25,268 nucleotides of DNA from Candidatus Latescibacterota bacterium (GTDB lineage Bacteria > Latescibacterota > UBA2968 > UBA8231): NCBI GenBank assembly GCA_022825185.1, contig JAJDYK010000028.1:1-25268 (forward strand), given 5' to 3'. The notes beneath the pieces are model-generated. The model did not search any database. It worked only from the letters and a program-made list of their open reading frames with translations, and was not told where the DNA came from. Position numbers and translations under genes: made by a program. Position 1 is the stretch's first letter; the number at the start of each line of letters is the position of its first letter. Shown piece by piece: positions 13,566 through 20,820 of this stretch.

Positions 13566-15500
13566 ATGTCATTGTGGACGTCCTATCTGCTGCCCCTGCC
13601 GCACGAGATTCGCATTGACGACAGTGTCCGCTGTATGCCGAGCGAAGTGAGCATTGCGCTACGGGATCAAGCCGGGCCAATTGAGCGGCAGGGTGCCGCC
13701 GAGCTAGAAGCACTGTTCACTGAAAAGGGAAAAGCAAAGCCAGATGGTGGGGCCTTTACCATCGACATTGGCGTGGCCTCGGACAATGAACGGCTCCAGA
13801 GCTTGCAGAATAAGGCACAGGCGTACCTCATTGAACCACGAGGGCGAGACGGTCTGGTGCTGACGGGTTTGGACGAGCGCGGCGTGTACTACGCCTGCCA
13901 GACTCTGGTCCAATTGCTCGAACCCGAAATGAGTCAGGAGCAGGTGCATATTCCCTTGGCCGAGGTGCTTGACTGGCCCGATATGGACGAGCGCGGCTTG
14001 TGGAATTTTCCCGAGCCTGCGACTTGGATTCCGTGGCTGGCCACGCTCAAATTGAACTATGGCAAAATGGCTTCGACGCAATTGCATCCCATTGAACGCG
14101 GTCGGCGCAATCGGGCCACCATCGACCGGGAACAGTTCGAAGCGGCGCGGCAGCGGGCTTTCAATTATCTGCCCTATATCCTGCACCTCAACTTCCTGCA
14201 CGAGTGCGGCCTTTTCAGGGCCTATCCCGAACTGGCTGGCAAGGGGGACAGTGCTCTGACCGGGCGCTATTTTGCCCACAAGACGGGTAACCAGCACCGG
14301 GCTCCCTGCGCTTCGCAGCCACTGTTGGTGCAAATCATACAAGAGTGGATGGAGGATATCGCCGAGCAGGGGGCCGAGGAGATTAGCTGTTGGTTAAGCG
14401 AGCGGCAGGGACAGTGCGGCTGTCTGGAATGCACGGCAGTAGGGCAGTTTGTGCTGGAATCGCGGGCTTTTGTCGCGGCTTGGCGGCAGGCCCAAAAGCG
14501 CTATCCCAATTTGCAGATTCGCATCTTTTTATCAACCACCACTACCGTGCGCAACTATCGGGTGCTGGACGAGTTGCCGCCAGAGGTGAAGATCGAGCGG
14601 GCCTGCGCCACGGAACTGGAGCGAGTGCTGCACCGGCCGCGCGATTTAATGGCCAATCCGCTGCTGGATCACTACGCCGCCGAGGGGCGCTGGATCGCCA
14701 GTTACGACGTGCCCATTGCGGCTAACGGCAAGGTGGATACGCCCGAGTTCAAGGTGCCGCAGCGCTCGGCTCACCGCATGAGGGACTACGTAGGCCAACT
14801 GGTGCGGCGGGGCTATAGCGGAGCGTACGCCATGATGGCTTGGGGCGGTCCAGAGCGTCAGATTTGCAGCTTCAATATCCACGCCTTGGCCGAGTGGGCT
14901 TGGAATATGCAAGGTCGCGACGAAGCGGAATTCGCCTTGGCTTGGGCGCGGCGGGAAGGCTATGCCCAGCCAGAGGCTGTGGCTGAGTGGGCTACCTTGA
15001 TGGGGCCGGTGGAATTCGATGTGTACGATTCCGATTTCCCGATATGCTATTCTTGGGGCAAGGCTGCGGAGATCGTGCGGCAGCGACAGCGGCCCTATTT
15101 GGGCGAGGGGATGTTCCGCTATTATCTCAGTGCCGAGGACTTCGACGCTAAGGTTGTGACCTGCGACCGGGCCTTAGAAATTGTCGAGGGTCTTGGGGAA
15201 GCGGATCTGGCCCACGAGACGCGGGTGGTGCGGTCCTATGTGGAGCTGGCGCGCGGCGTCTATTGGGTCGCCGAACAGATGGCCACGCTCGACTTAGCGG
15301 ATATGGAGAATCAAGCACTGGTGCGCGGCAGTCTCGATCAGTTGCAAAAGGCGGGTCAGGACAATGTCCAGGCCATTCGGGATTGGCGTGCGGGCTTGGG
15401 GAGTGAGCCGTGGCACTACCGGGTGCATGATGCCATGAAGGGCACGGAGACGACCGTGGCGGAGATTGTTCAATGCGTTGCTGATCGGTACTTGTATTAG
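13566..15500 (+). CDS. Glycoside-hydrolase-like protein (GH20/alpha-glucuronidase N-domain, DUF4838-like barrel)
   Basis: A 644-residue protein from ATG 13566. The N-terminal part (about 1-135) has the GH20b/GH67 N-domain pattern: YLIEPRGRDGLVLTGLDERGVYYACQTLVQLL and IPLAEVLDWPDMDERG (136-144), the point where hexosaminidase barrels begin. The barrel that follows contains QCGCLEC with Cys284, Cys286 and Cys289, which resembles the cysteine motif of DUF4838 proteins rather than the Asp-Glu pair of true hexosaminidases. It therefore probably handles N-acetyl-sugar or uronic-acid glycans, but the catalytic residues cannot be assigned. No signal peptide is visible. There is no clear ribosome site before the ATG, in keeping with insertion of the PIN module upstream. 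It ends six bases from the convergent DUF5916 gene. Confidence 0.68.
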   Translation: MSLWTSYLLPLPHEIRIDDSVRCMPSEVSIALRDQAGPIERQGAAELEALFTEKGKAKPDGGAFTIDIGVASDNERLQSLQNKAQAYLIEPRGRDGLVLTGLDERGVYYACQTLVQLLEPEMSQEQVHIPLAEVLDWPDMDERGLWNFPEPATWIPWLATLKLNYGKMASTQLHPIERGRRNRATIDREQFEAARQRAFNYLPYILHLNFLHECGLFRAYPELAGKGDSALTGRYFAHKTGNQHRAPCASQPLLVQIIQEWMEDIAEQGAEEISCWLSERQGQCGCLECTAVGQFVLESRAFVAAWRQAQKRYPNLQIRIFLSTTTTVRNYRVLDELPPEVKIERACATELERVLHRPRDLMANPLLDHYAAEGRWIASYDVPIAANGKVDTPEFKVPQRSAHRMRDYVGQLVRRGYSGAYAMMAWGGPERQICSFNIHALAEWAWNMQGRDEAEFALAWARREGYAQPEAVAEWATLMGPVEFDVYDSDFPICYSWGKAAEIVRQRQRPYLGEGMFRYYLSAEDFDAKVVTCDRALEIVEGLGEADLAHETRVVRSYVELARGVYWVAEQMATLDLADMENQALVRGSLDQLQKAGQDNVQAIRDWRAGLGSEPWHYRVHDAMKGTETTVAEIVQCVADRYLY

Positions 15501-15506
15501 CCCTCC

Positions 15507-17804
15507 TCAGCGCTGCCAATAATACGACACTTTGAGTTGTAGTGAACGGCTGGCTTGTTCCAAACCTCCCTCCGTATCCCAGACCTGATTGTACACGAGG
15601 AACAGATCGCTGCCGGGCAGGTAGCGGTAGTTGAACAGGAAATTGCCGCCTACTAGCTCTTGGGCGCTGTTCCACTGCAAGAAGCCGCGCACGAACATGT
15701 CGGGCGAGAAGGAATAGAGGAAGCGGTGTCCGAATAGGTGGGTATTGAAGGTGCCGTTGGGCAGGTTGATGTGGTTGAACTCGTAGGTGCCTTCTAGTTC
15801 TAAGCGGGCATTGTAGCGCCAGATGGTCTCGGTGGAAACGCGCTGGCGGGTGCCGTTGAAGAAATCGCCGTATTCGCACGAAGCGCGGCCCGAGAGGCGG
15901 CGGCTCGAATTGGCGAAGAGATTGAACTCGTAGCTGCCAAATTCGTACGTGCCTGGGGGGATTTCTTGGTCGTCGCGTATTTCAAAAGCCTCGTCCAAAA
16001 GCTCGTAGCGCTGGCGGTAGCGCGCCCCGAACCAGTCGCCGATTTCCAAATTGACAAAAGCGGAAAATTGAAAGTCGCGGCTCTGCAAAGTGTTGCCCCG
16101 ATCCGTCAGATAGGTAAAGCGCGGCCCGAGCGAGAACATGCGGATCCAGCCGATGGCCGGGCGGGGTCGGTAGCGCCCACTGCCTTTGAAGCGGCGGATG
16201 TCGGTGCGCGGTACAAAGCCCACTTCGGGCGCAAAATCTTCTTCCACGTCCAGATAGTTTAGGCGGGTCTCAAAGCGGCCTTGGCGGTAGTCTAGTTCCA
16301 GCAGACCGGCCCGGTCACGGCCTCCCACTTGGGGTGTCCAAGTCTTGGCGGCAAAGCCGCGCAGGTTGAGGGCGGCTTGCAATAGCGACAGGGTGAAGTC
16401 GAAGCCGCCGGTGCGGTTGTAGTTGGCCTCGGAGCCGGGTTGCTTGTCGATGGCGATAAAGCCGAGGTTGGAGCGGCCCAGCATGTCGCGCTTGATGCGC
16501 AGGACTGTGAAGTCGGTCTGGGCTACGTGCAGAGTGTCGAGGATGTTCAATCGCAGGGTATCGACGATGGTGTCCTCACTTAGCTCCGCTTGGTCCTCGT
16601 CTAGCAGGTCGCCGTCTGCGGTGACAAAGCGATCCTCTTCCTCGTCATCGACAAAGGTCATGGCTTGGGTGGTCATGCGCAGAGTGCCGATTTGGTAGGG
16701 ACCAGCTCGTCCAGTGAGTTTGCCTCCGGCTAATACGGGCAGGTTTTGGCCCTCTTCAATGCCAATGCGCCGGCTGTAGAACAGCAGGGTGGGCGGCCGG
16801 CCGCCGAAGCCCTGCCTTTCGACGCGTTCGCCGAATTCAAAAATGCCGGCTCCTTCGAGGAAGAAATCGCGCTTTTCGGGGAAGAACAGGCTGAAGCGGG
16901 TGAGGTTGATCTGCTCTTGGTCGGCTTCCACTTGGGCGAAGTCGGTTTTGTAGGACAGGTCCAAGGTCAGCGAAGGCGTGAGGCCGTATTTGAAATCTAG
17001 GCCTGGATCTAGGTCGTATTCGGTGGAGCCGTCGGCGGTAAAATCGCGCTGAGTACCGCTCAGGAAGAAGGGGACGACCGCTAGGGGTGGGCGGCTCTGC
17101 AACCGGCCCAAACCCGTCAGGACGGCCAGCCGCGAGGTGCGGTAGCGGCCCATAAAACCATAGGATTGGGGAGGAGGAACGAGGAAGACCTCTTCGTTTT
17201 TGCGTCGAATGGCGCGGCCGATGTTAATGCCCCATACGGCTTGGTCGCTGTCGGGGTAGCGCACTTGATCGAAGGGAATGGCTACTTCGGCGCTCCAACC
17301 CAAGCTGTCGATATGGGTGCGGCTCTGCCAGACGCTGTCCCAGGATTGATTGTGGGTGCGGCCCTCGTCGGTGAGCAGCAGATCTTGGCGTGCGCCTAGG
17401 GGATTGGTGCTGAAGTAAAAGCCGCCTCGGCGGTCGTTATAGGGATCGAGGATAATCTGGATATTGTCGTTTTCGTCCAATTCGGCATCGCGTCGCATTT
17501 GGTTGGCCACTAGGCGGTCGGCCTCGCTGTCGAAGCAGCGCAGGGCAAAGTACAGATGATCGTCGTCAAAGAGGATGCGGACTTGGGTCTGCTCGGTGGG
17601 CGGGGCACCTTCGACGGGATCGCGTTGGAAGAAGTCGGCTATGGTTGGGGCTTGGTCCCAGACCGAATCGTCGAGGCGGCCGTCGATGTTAGGAGGCGTA
17701 AGCGTGCGGGTGGCTTGGACGACGGGGGTTTCCCCAGCTTGGCTTGGTGTGGCGATGACCGCCAGGACGACGGCGCTTTTGGCAATGGATAGTAGAGGGT
17801 TCAA
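15507..17804 (-). CDS. CBM9-like/DUF5916 outer-membrane beta-barrel protein
   Basis: A 765-residue protein. Residues 1-23 are a signal peptide (hydrophobic SAVVLAVIA, cleavage after TPSQA). Residues about 33-215 match a carbohydrate-binding module 9-like domain: PPNIDGRLDDSVWDQAP, HLYFALRCFDSEAD and FYFSTNPLGARQDLLL. The remainder is a long set of alternating beta strands typical of DUF5916, with FFPEKRDFFLEGAGIFEFG, the family's recognisable stretch, and the last strand LQLKVSYYW ending almost at the C-terminus as in outer-membrane barrels. It probably binds glycans at the cell surface. Translation starts at TTG 17804, since an in-frame TGA lies 9-12 bases upstream and no ATG follows before the signal peptide. 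It is divergent from a GHL10-like hydrolase gene. Confidence 0.8.
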   Translation of the reverse strand: MNPLLSIAKSAVVLAVIATPSQAGETPVVQATRTLTPPNIDGRLDDSVWDQAPTIADFFQRDPVEGAPPTEQTQVRILFDDDHLYFALRCFDSEADRLVANQMRRDAELDENDNIQIILDPYNDRRGGFYFSTNPLGARQDLLLTDEGRTHNQSWDSVWQSRTHIDSLGWSAEVAIPFDQVRYPDSDQAVWGINIGRAIRRKNEEVFLVPPPQSYGFMGRYRTSRLAVLTGLGRLQSRPPLAVVPFFLSGTQRDFTADGSTEYDLDPGLDFKYGLTPSLTLDLSYKTDFAQVEADQEQINLTRFSLFFPEKRDFFLEGAGIFEFGERVERQGFGGRPPTLLFYSRRIGIEEGQNLPVLAGGKLTGRAGPYQIGTLRMTTQAMTFVDDEEEDRFVTADGDLLDEDQAELSEDTIVDTLRLNILDTLHVAQTDFTVLRIKRDMLGRSNLGFIAIDKQPGSEANYNRTGGFDFTLSLLQAALNLRGFAAKTWTPQVGGRDRAGLLELDYRQGRFETRLNYLDVEEDFAPEVGFVPRTDIRRFKGSGRYRPRPAIGWIRMFSLGPRFTYLTDRGNTLQSRDFQFSAFVNLEIGDWFGARYRQRYELLDEAFEIRDDQEIPPGTYEFGSYEFNLFANSSRRLSGRASCEYGDFFNGTRQRVSTETIWRYNARLELEGTYEFNHINLPNGTFNTHLFGHRFLYSFSPDMFVRGFLQWNSAQELVGGNFLFNYRYLPGSDLFLVYNQVWDTEGGLEQASRSLQLKVSYYWQR

Positions 17805-17843
17805 GATGCAGGCTCAGGGCTCTCGCTTGAGCAGATGAAGCTC

Positions 17844-17871
17844 AATTTTCGCAGTCTCTCTGTCAAGGAAG
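17844..17871 (+). repeat. 28-bp element, copy 1 (upstream of the GHL10-like gene)
   Basis: This stretch begins AATTTTCGC and ends CTCTGTCAAGGAAG. It matches 20698-20725 at 26 of 28 bases in the same orientation. It lies 116 bases before the hydrolase start and 40 bases from the divergent DUF5916 start; homology stops sharply on both sides. Confidence 0.6.
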
Positions 17872-17888
17872 ACATGCTCGACGCTTCG

Positions 17889-17917
17889 TTGACACTCCAT
17901 ATCGACTAAACTACCTT
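17889..17917 (+). promoter_or_regulatory. Candidate sigma-70-like promoter for the GHL10-like gene
   Basis: A perfect TTGACA (17889-17894) is followed 17 bases later by TACCTT, a weak -10 (three of six). The transcript would begin about 35 bases before the ATG at 17960. Confidence 0.4.
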
Positions 17918-17949
17918 CCTCCGCCTCTTCAGCCGCAGCATTCCACAAC

Positions 17950-17954
17950 GGAGA
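17950..17954 (+). promoter_or_regulatory. Ribosome binding site deciding the start at 17960
   Basis: GGAGA lies five bases before ATG 17960. The alternative GTG at 17957 would leave only two bases, so ATG 17960 is preferred. Confidence 0.6.
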
Positions 17955-17959
17955 CTGTG

Positions 17960-19588
17960 ATGACCAAACTCCCGCGCCTGATTTTCAATACCGACGGCAA
18001 CTGGATGCTCTTCTACCTGCCCGACCGCAATCCCGACGATGTCACCCATCAGCTCGACGAACTGGTTCCGGCCGGCGTTGACGCGCTCGCCGGACTCATT
18101 GGGATTGACGATGACGTGGTCTGGCGCGGCAGTCCGCATTCGGCTATGTGGGGAGATGACACGGAAGTTTGGGATCCCGATCCCGATGTGGATGCCGACG
18201 GTAAGCCGATCCGCAAGATGACGTCCGGCGGCTTTGAACTCAACCGCCTTGAACAGCTTTACAACTGCATGGACGCGGTCATCGCCGACGGTCGCGAGTT
18301 GATGAAGATTTATATCGATGGCTGTCGGCGGCACGGCATTGCGGCGATTGCGTCGATGCGCATGAACGACGCGCACACTTCCGACGAGGCGCGCGAGTGG
18401 CAGGTGCGCAGCCGCCACAAGAAGTCGCGGCCTGATTTGCTGATCGGCTCTCCGACCCCGACGCGCGCGGGCGGTGCCGACCGCTGGAATTTTTGCTGGC
18501 AATGGGACTACGAGCAGGAGGAGGTGCGCAACCGCTTTCTCGGACTCGTCGATGAGACCTTAGAGCGCTACGACTTCGACGGCATTGAACTCGATTGGAT
18601 GCGCGGGCCTCCGTACTTCCGGCCCGGGCGCTTGCTCGACAATCTCGACACCCTCACCGAGTTCATGCGCCAAGCTCACGCCATAGTGCGCCGCCATAGC
18701 GAGCGGAAGGGGAAGGCGATTTCGCTGCTGACGCGGGTGCCCCCTTGTATCGCCGAGGCTCGTGGCATTGGCATTGATGCGCAGGCTTGGATCCGCGAGC
18801 CGGTGGCGGACCTGTTCGTGCTTTCTTCGGCCTCGTACTGCCCGGCCCGCATCGACATTGCCGAGGCCGTCGCCTGCGCCGAGGAGAGCAAGGTGCCGAT
18901 TTACGTGGGCTTCGACGGGGCCACGCATCTGACCTCGCCGCACGAGGGGTACGAACGCGGCGTACCCGCGGTCCTGCGAGGTGTGGCGCTGAATGGATAC
19001 GAACAGGGGGCCGCTGGCGTTTACATTTTTAACTACGACTATCGGCACCACCGCGCTTCGCCTTTTGAAGAGGAAGAGTACAACGAAGACCACCTCAATC
19101 TCTTGACCGATCTGACTGATCTCAAGCGGCTGGCGCGGCGCGACCGCAGCTATTCAGTGTCCGATTCTGCCTTGGGCGGTGTCGTCCGGCACACGCCCGG
19201 GGATCACTACCCGCAGGTGCCCCGCGCCTTGAGTATGCCAGCGCGCACGACCGGCGGTCCCGGGTACGAGATGACGCTCATCATCGAGGACGACATTGAA
19301 GCTGGCCTCGCCGACGGCCGCATCCTCGGCACGGAGCTGCGCCTGCACCTAACGGATTACGAAGCCTGCATGGACCGCATTTTCTGCCGGGTTAATGGTC
19401 GCGACGTCTCGCTCGCTGGTGCCACCAAGCTGGAAAACGAGCTCGGTGCTTGGCTCGTAGTGAAAAATATCCCCGTCCAGCGCGGCGAAAACCTCGTACT
19501 CCTGGGACTCGACGGTTTGCAGACACCTGATCCGTGGCCGACGCTGCATCAATGTGAGGTGATGGTGCTGGGGTGTGATAGCGCCTAG
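17960..19588 (+). CDS. GHL10-like TIM-barrel glycoside hydrolase-family protein
   Basis: A 542-residue protein with a TIM-barrel of the glycosyl-hydrolase-like 10 type found in environmental bacteria. Visible pieces: RLIFNTDGNW at the start, GIAAIASMRMNDAH as an early barrel strand, and YDFDGIELDWMRGP with Glu210 and Asp212 at the end of a strand, the most likely catalytic or substrate-binding site. Later strands are DLFVLSSASYC, PIYVGFDG and GAAGVYIFNYDY. From about 400 on, a beta-rich C-terminal domain follows. No signal peptide is seen, so it may act in the cytosol or use another export route. It is divergent from the CBM9/DUF5916 surface protein, and the two could act on the same glycan. 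The substrate is not readable. Confidence 0.72.
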   Translation: MTKLPRLIFNTDGNWMLFYLPDRNPDDVTHQLDELVPAGVDALAGLIGIDDDVVWRGSPHSAMWGDDTEVWDPDPDVDADGKPIRKMTSGGFELNRLEQLYNCMDAVIADGRELMKIYIDGCRRHGIAAIASMRMNDAHTSDEAREWQVRSRHKKSRPDLLIGSPTPTRAGGADRWNFCWQWDYEQEEVRNRFLGLVDETLERYDFDGIELDWMRGPPYFRPGRLLDNLDTLTEFMRQAHAIVRRHSERKGKAISLLTRVPPCIAEARGIGIDAQAWIREPVADLFVLSSASYCPARIDIAEAVACAEESKVPIYVGFDGATHLTSPHEGYERGVPAVLRGVALNGYEQGAAGVYIFNYDYRHHRASPFEEEEYNEDHLNLLTDLTDLKRLARRDRSYSVSDSALGGVVRHTPGDHYPQVPRALSMPARTTGGPGYEMTLIIEDDIEAGLADGRILGTELRLHLTDYEACMDRIFCRVNGRDVSLAGATKLENELGAWLVVKNIPVQRGENLVLLGLDGLQTPDPWPTLHQCEVMVLGCDSA

Positions 19589-19677
19589 GAGCGTCATAAG
19601 TCACGGCGCGAACTGGTAATCCACCAACAAGTGTCAAATTTCAAACTGAATCACTACCTGATCTTTGGATCGTCTAG

Positions 19678-20373
19678 CTATTCGGACGATCCTTCTTGTT
19701 GAAAGCGTTCATATACTTCAGGATCGAAAATGCGGGCAGAGACGATTTCAGACATAGGTATCACAATTCGGAAATCCTTATAGGCCATATCTGAATCTGA
19801 TGACTCGCTAAGGAATTCCTCAAAGATGGCGGCATGGTTTGTCGTTATTTGCAACTTGTGCGTCTCTTCACTTCGATAGCCACTTGCAATAGGTATAAGG
19901 GCGATATCAGGTTCTCCATGCCTTGCTATTCCACTCTCAAGAGCGAGGCCAATATAGGATTTCCCGCTTCTTAGTGAAAGTTCAACGAATTTTTCACTTT
20001 CGATGGATTCACTGATTAAAATTTCAATGCCGTCACCGCTTTCTACTGCTACTCGTTGTGCCGCTTTTTCTTTACCATAGAACCAATTAATCACAATCGG
20101 CAATACGCCCCCCAACAGGACACTTAATGCAACCGTACCAGAGTTGGCAAATGAGACATAGGACTTCCATGTTTCGCCAATACTGGGGAAAAAAGGGTTG
20201 AACAAAAAAATAATCGCCAAGCGCGAAGCCACAAGCAAAGAGCAGCCCGCAATCGCGGACTTGAATAAGACATGGTATCCAGAATCCCGCAGTATGCTAT
20301 AGCGTGTATAGTAGAGGTTCGTCAAAAACCAGTACCCGCCGAGAGTAGGAATAAGAAGTAATCCAAGGCCCAA
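19678..20373 (-). CDS. Hypothetical membrane protein with a soluble C-terminal domain
   Basis: A 231-residue protein I do not recognise. Three hydrophobic segments (about 2-20, 36-58 and 74-98) are followed by a soluble, beta-rich region. There, EKFVELSLRSGKSYIGLALESG looks like an SH3/Sm-like barrel strand pair, and PIASGYRSEETHKLQIT follows. It starts at TTG 20373, with AAGG seven bases upstream within AGGAGAAGG (20381-20389); no ATG fits. The upstream 58-residue gene ends 14 bases before, and its stop overlaps the ribosome site, so translation is coupled. Base composition is lower in GC than the flanking hydrolase and PKS genes, suggesting acquisition. A role as a membrane-anchored partner of the small basic protein is possible but unproven. 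Confidence 0.6.
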   Translation of the reverse strand: MGLGLLLIPTLGGYWFLTNLYYTRYSILRDSGYHVLFKSAIAGCSLLVASRLAIIFLFNPFFPSIGETWKSYVSFANSGTVALSVLLGGVLPIVINWFYGKEKAAQRVAVESGDGIEILISESIESEKFVELSLRSGKSYIGLALESGIARHGEPDIALIPIASGYRSEETHKLQITTNHAAIFEEFLSESSDSDMAYKDFRIVIPMSEIVSARIFDPEVYERFQQEGSSE

Positions 20374-20387
20374 TGAAGTACCTTCTC

Positions 20388-20564
20388 CTATTTGCGATTT
20401 TCTGGAGGTGTGCTAGATCCATCCCGATCGACGAAAAGTTGTGCCATTTTCTTGATGGCTCTTTGCACCTTGGGTCTCCTAAGTGCCTCATCTGCCTTGA
20501 CATACCGTGCACCTCTTGAGGTTACGTATATCTTCGGCCGTCCTTCCAGTTCTTTCTTAGACAT
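20388..20564 (-). CDS. Small basic protein, 58 residues
   Basis: A 58-residue gene starting at ATG 20564 with a near-perfect AAGGAGG six bases upstream. The sequence is strongly basic (MSKKELEGRPKIYVTSRGAR at the start, then LRRPKVQRAIKKMAQLF) with a disordered end (DGSSTPPENRK). No domain is recognised; the charge suggests binding to nucleic acid or to a membrane surface. It is the first gene of a two-gene minus-strand unit with the membrane protein whose TTG start lies 14 bases after its stop. The ribosome site and the coupling are the main grounds for calling it real. Confidence 0.65.
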   Translation of the reverse strand: MSKKELEGRPKIYVTSRGARYVKADEALRRPKVQRAIKKMAQLFVDRDGSSTPPENRK

Positions 20565-20697
20565 AGATGTCCTCCTTGTGGGTTTTTCAGCCTACCTTTA
20601 AATTGGCGGGCAGAAATTATTGCTCATCCATGTGACCGGATTCTCCATAAGCACTTTCGGCGTATAGGTTTCTATATTCTGCATGGACGAGAATATT

Positions 20698-20725
20698 AAT
20701 TTTCGCTGTTTCTCTGTCAAGGAAG
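20698..20725 (+). repeat. 28-bp element, copy 2 (upstream of the PKS gene)
   Basis: Second copy of the element at 17844-17871, two mismatches in 28 bases and the same orientation. It lies 123 bases before the PKS start at 20821, against 116 for the copy before the hydrolase gene. Apart from this, the 256-base gap between 20564 and 20821 shows nothing I recognise. Confidence 0.6.
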
Positions 20726-20820
20726 GAGGGTCTTGGTGCGGTATCGTTCCTGAGCGAGGGCATTACAGACTGTATGAAAGAGACTTCGCATAACTTCAGA
20801 AAGGTATGCTGACAAACGCC

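Noticed and set aside
20297..20512. 71-codon minus-strand frame beginning MHGMSRQ
   Set aside because: It overlaps both the 58-residue gene and the start of the membrane protein in another frame and has no ribosome site; the other two frames have better starts.
20392..20601. 69-codon + strand frame over the start of the small basic gene
   Set aside because: Antisense to the 58-residue gene, which has the strong ribosome site.
17842..20725. Transposon or insertion sequence bounded by the 28-bp elements
   Set aside because: The elements are direct, not inverted, there is no transposase between them, and the enclosed genes look like ordinary host and accessory genes.
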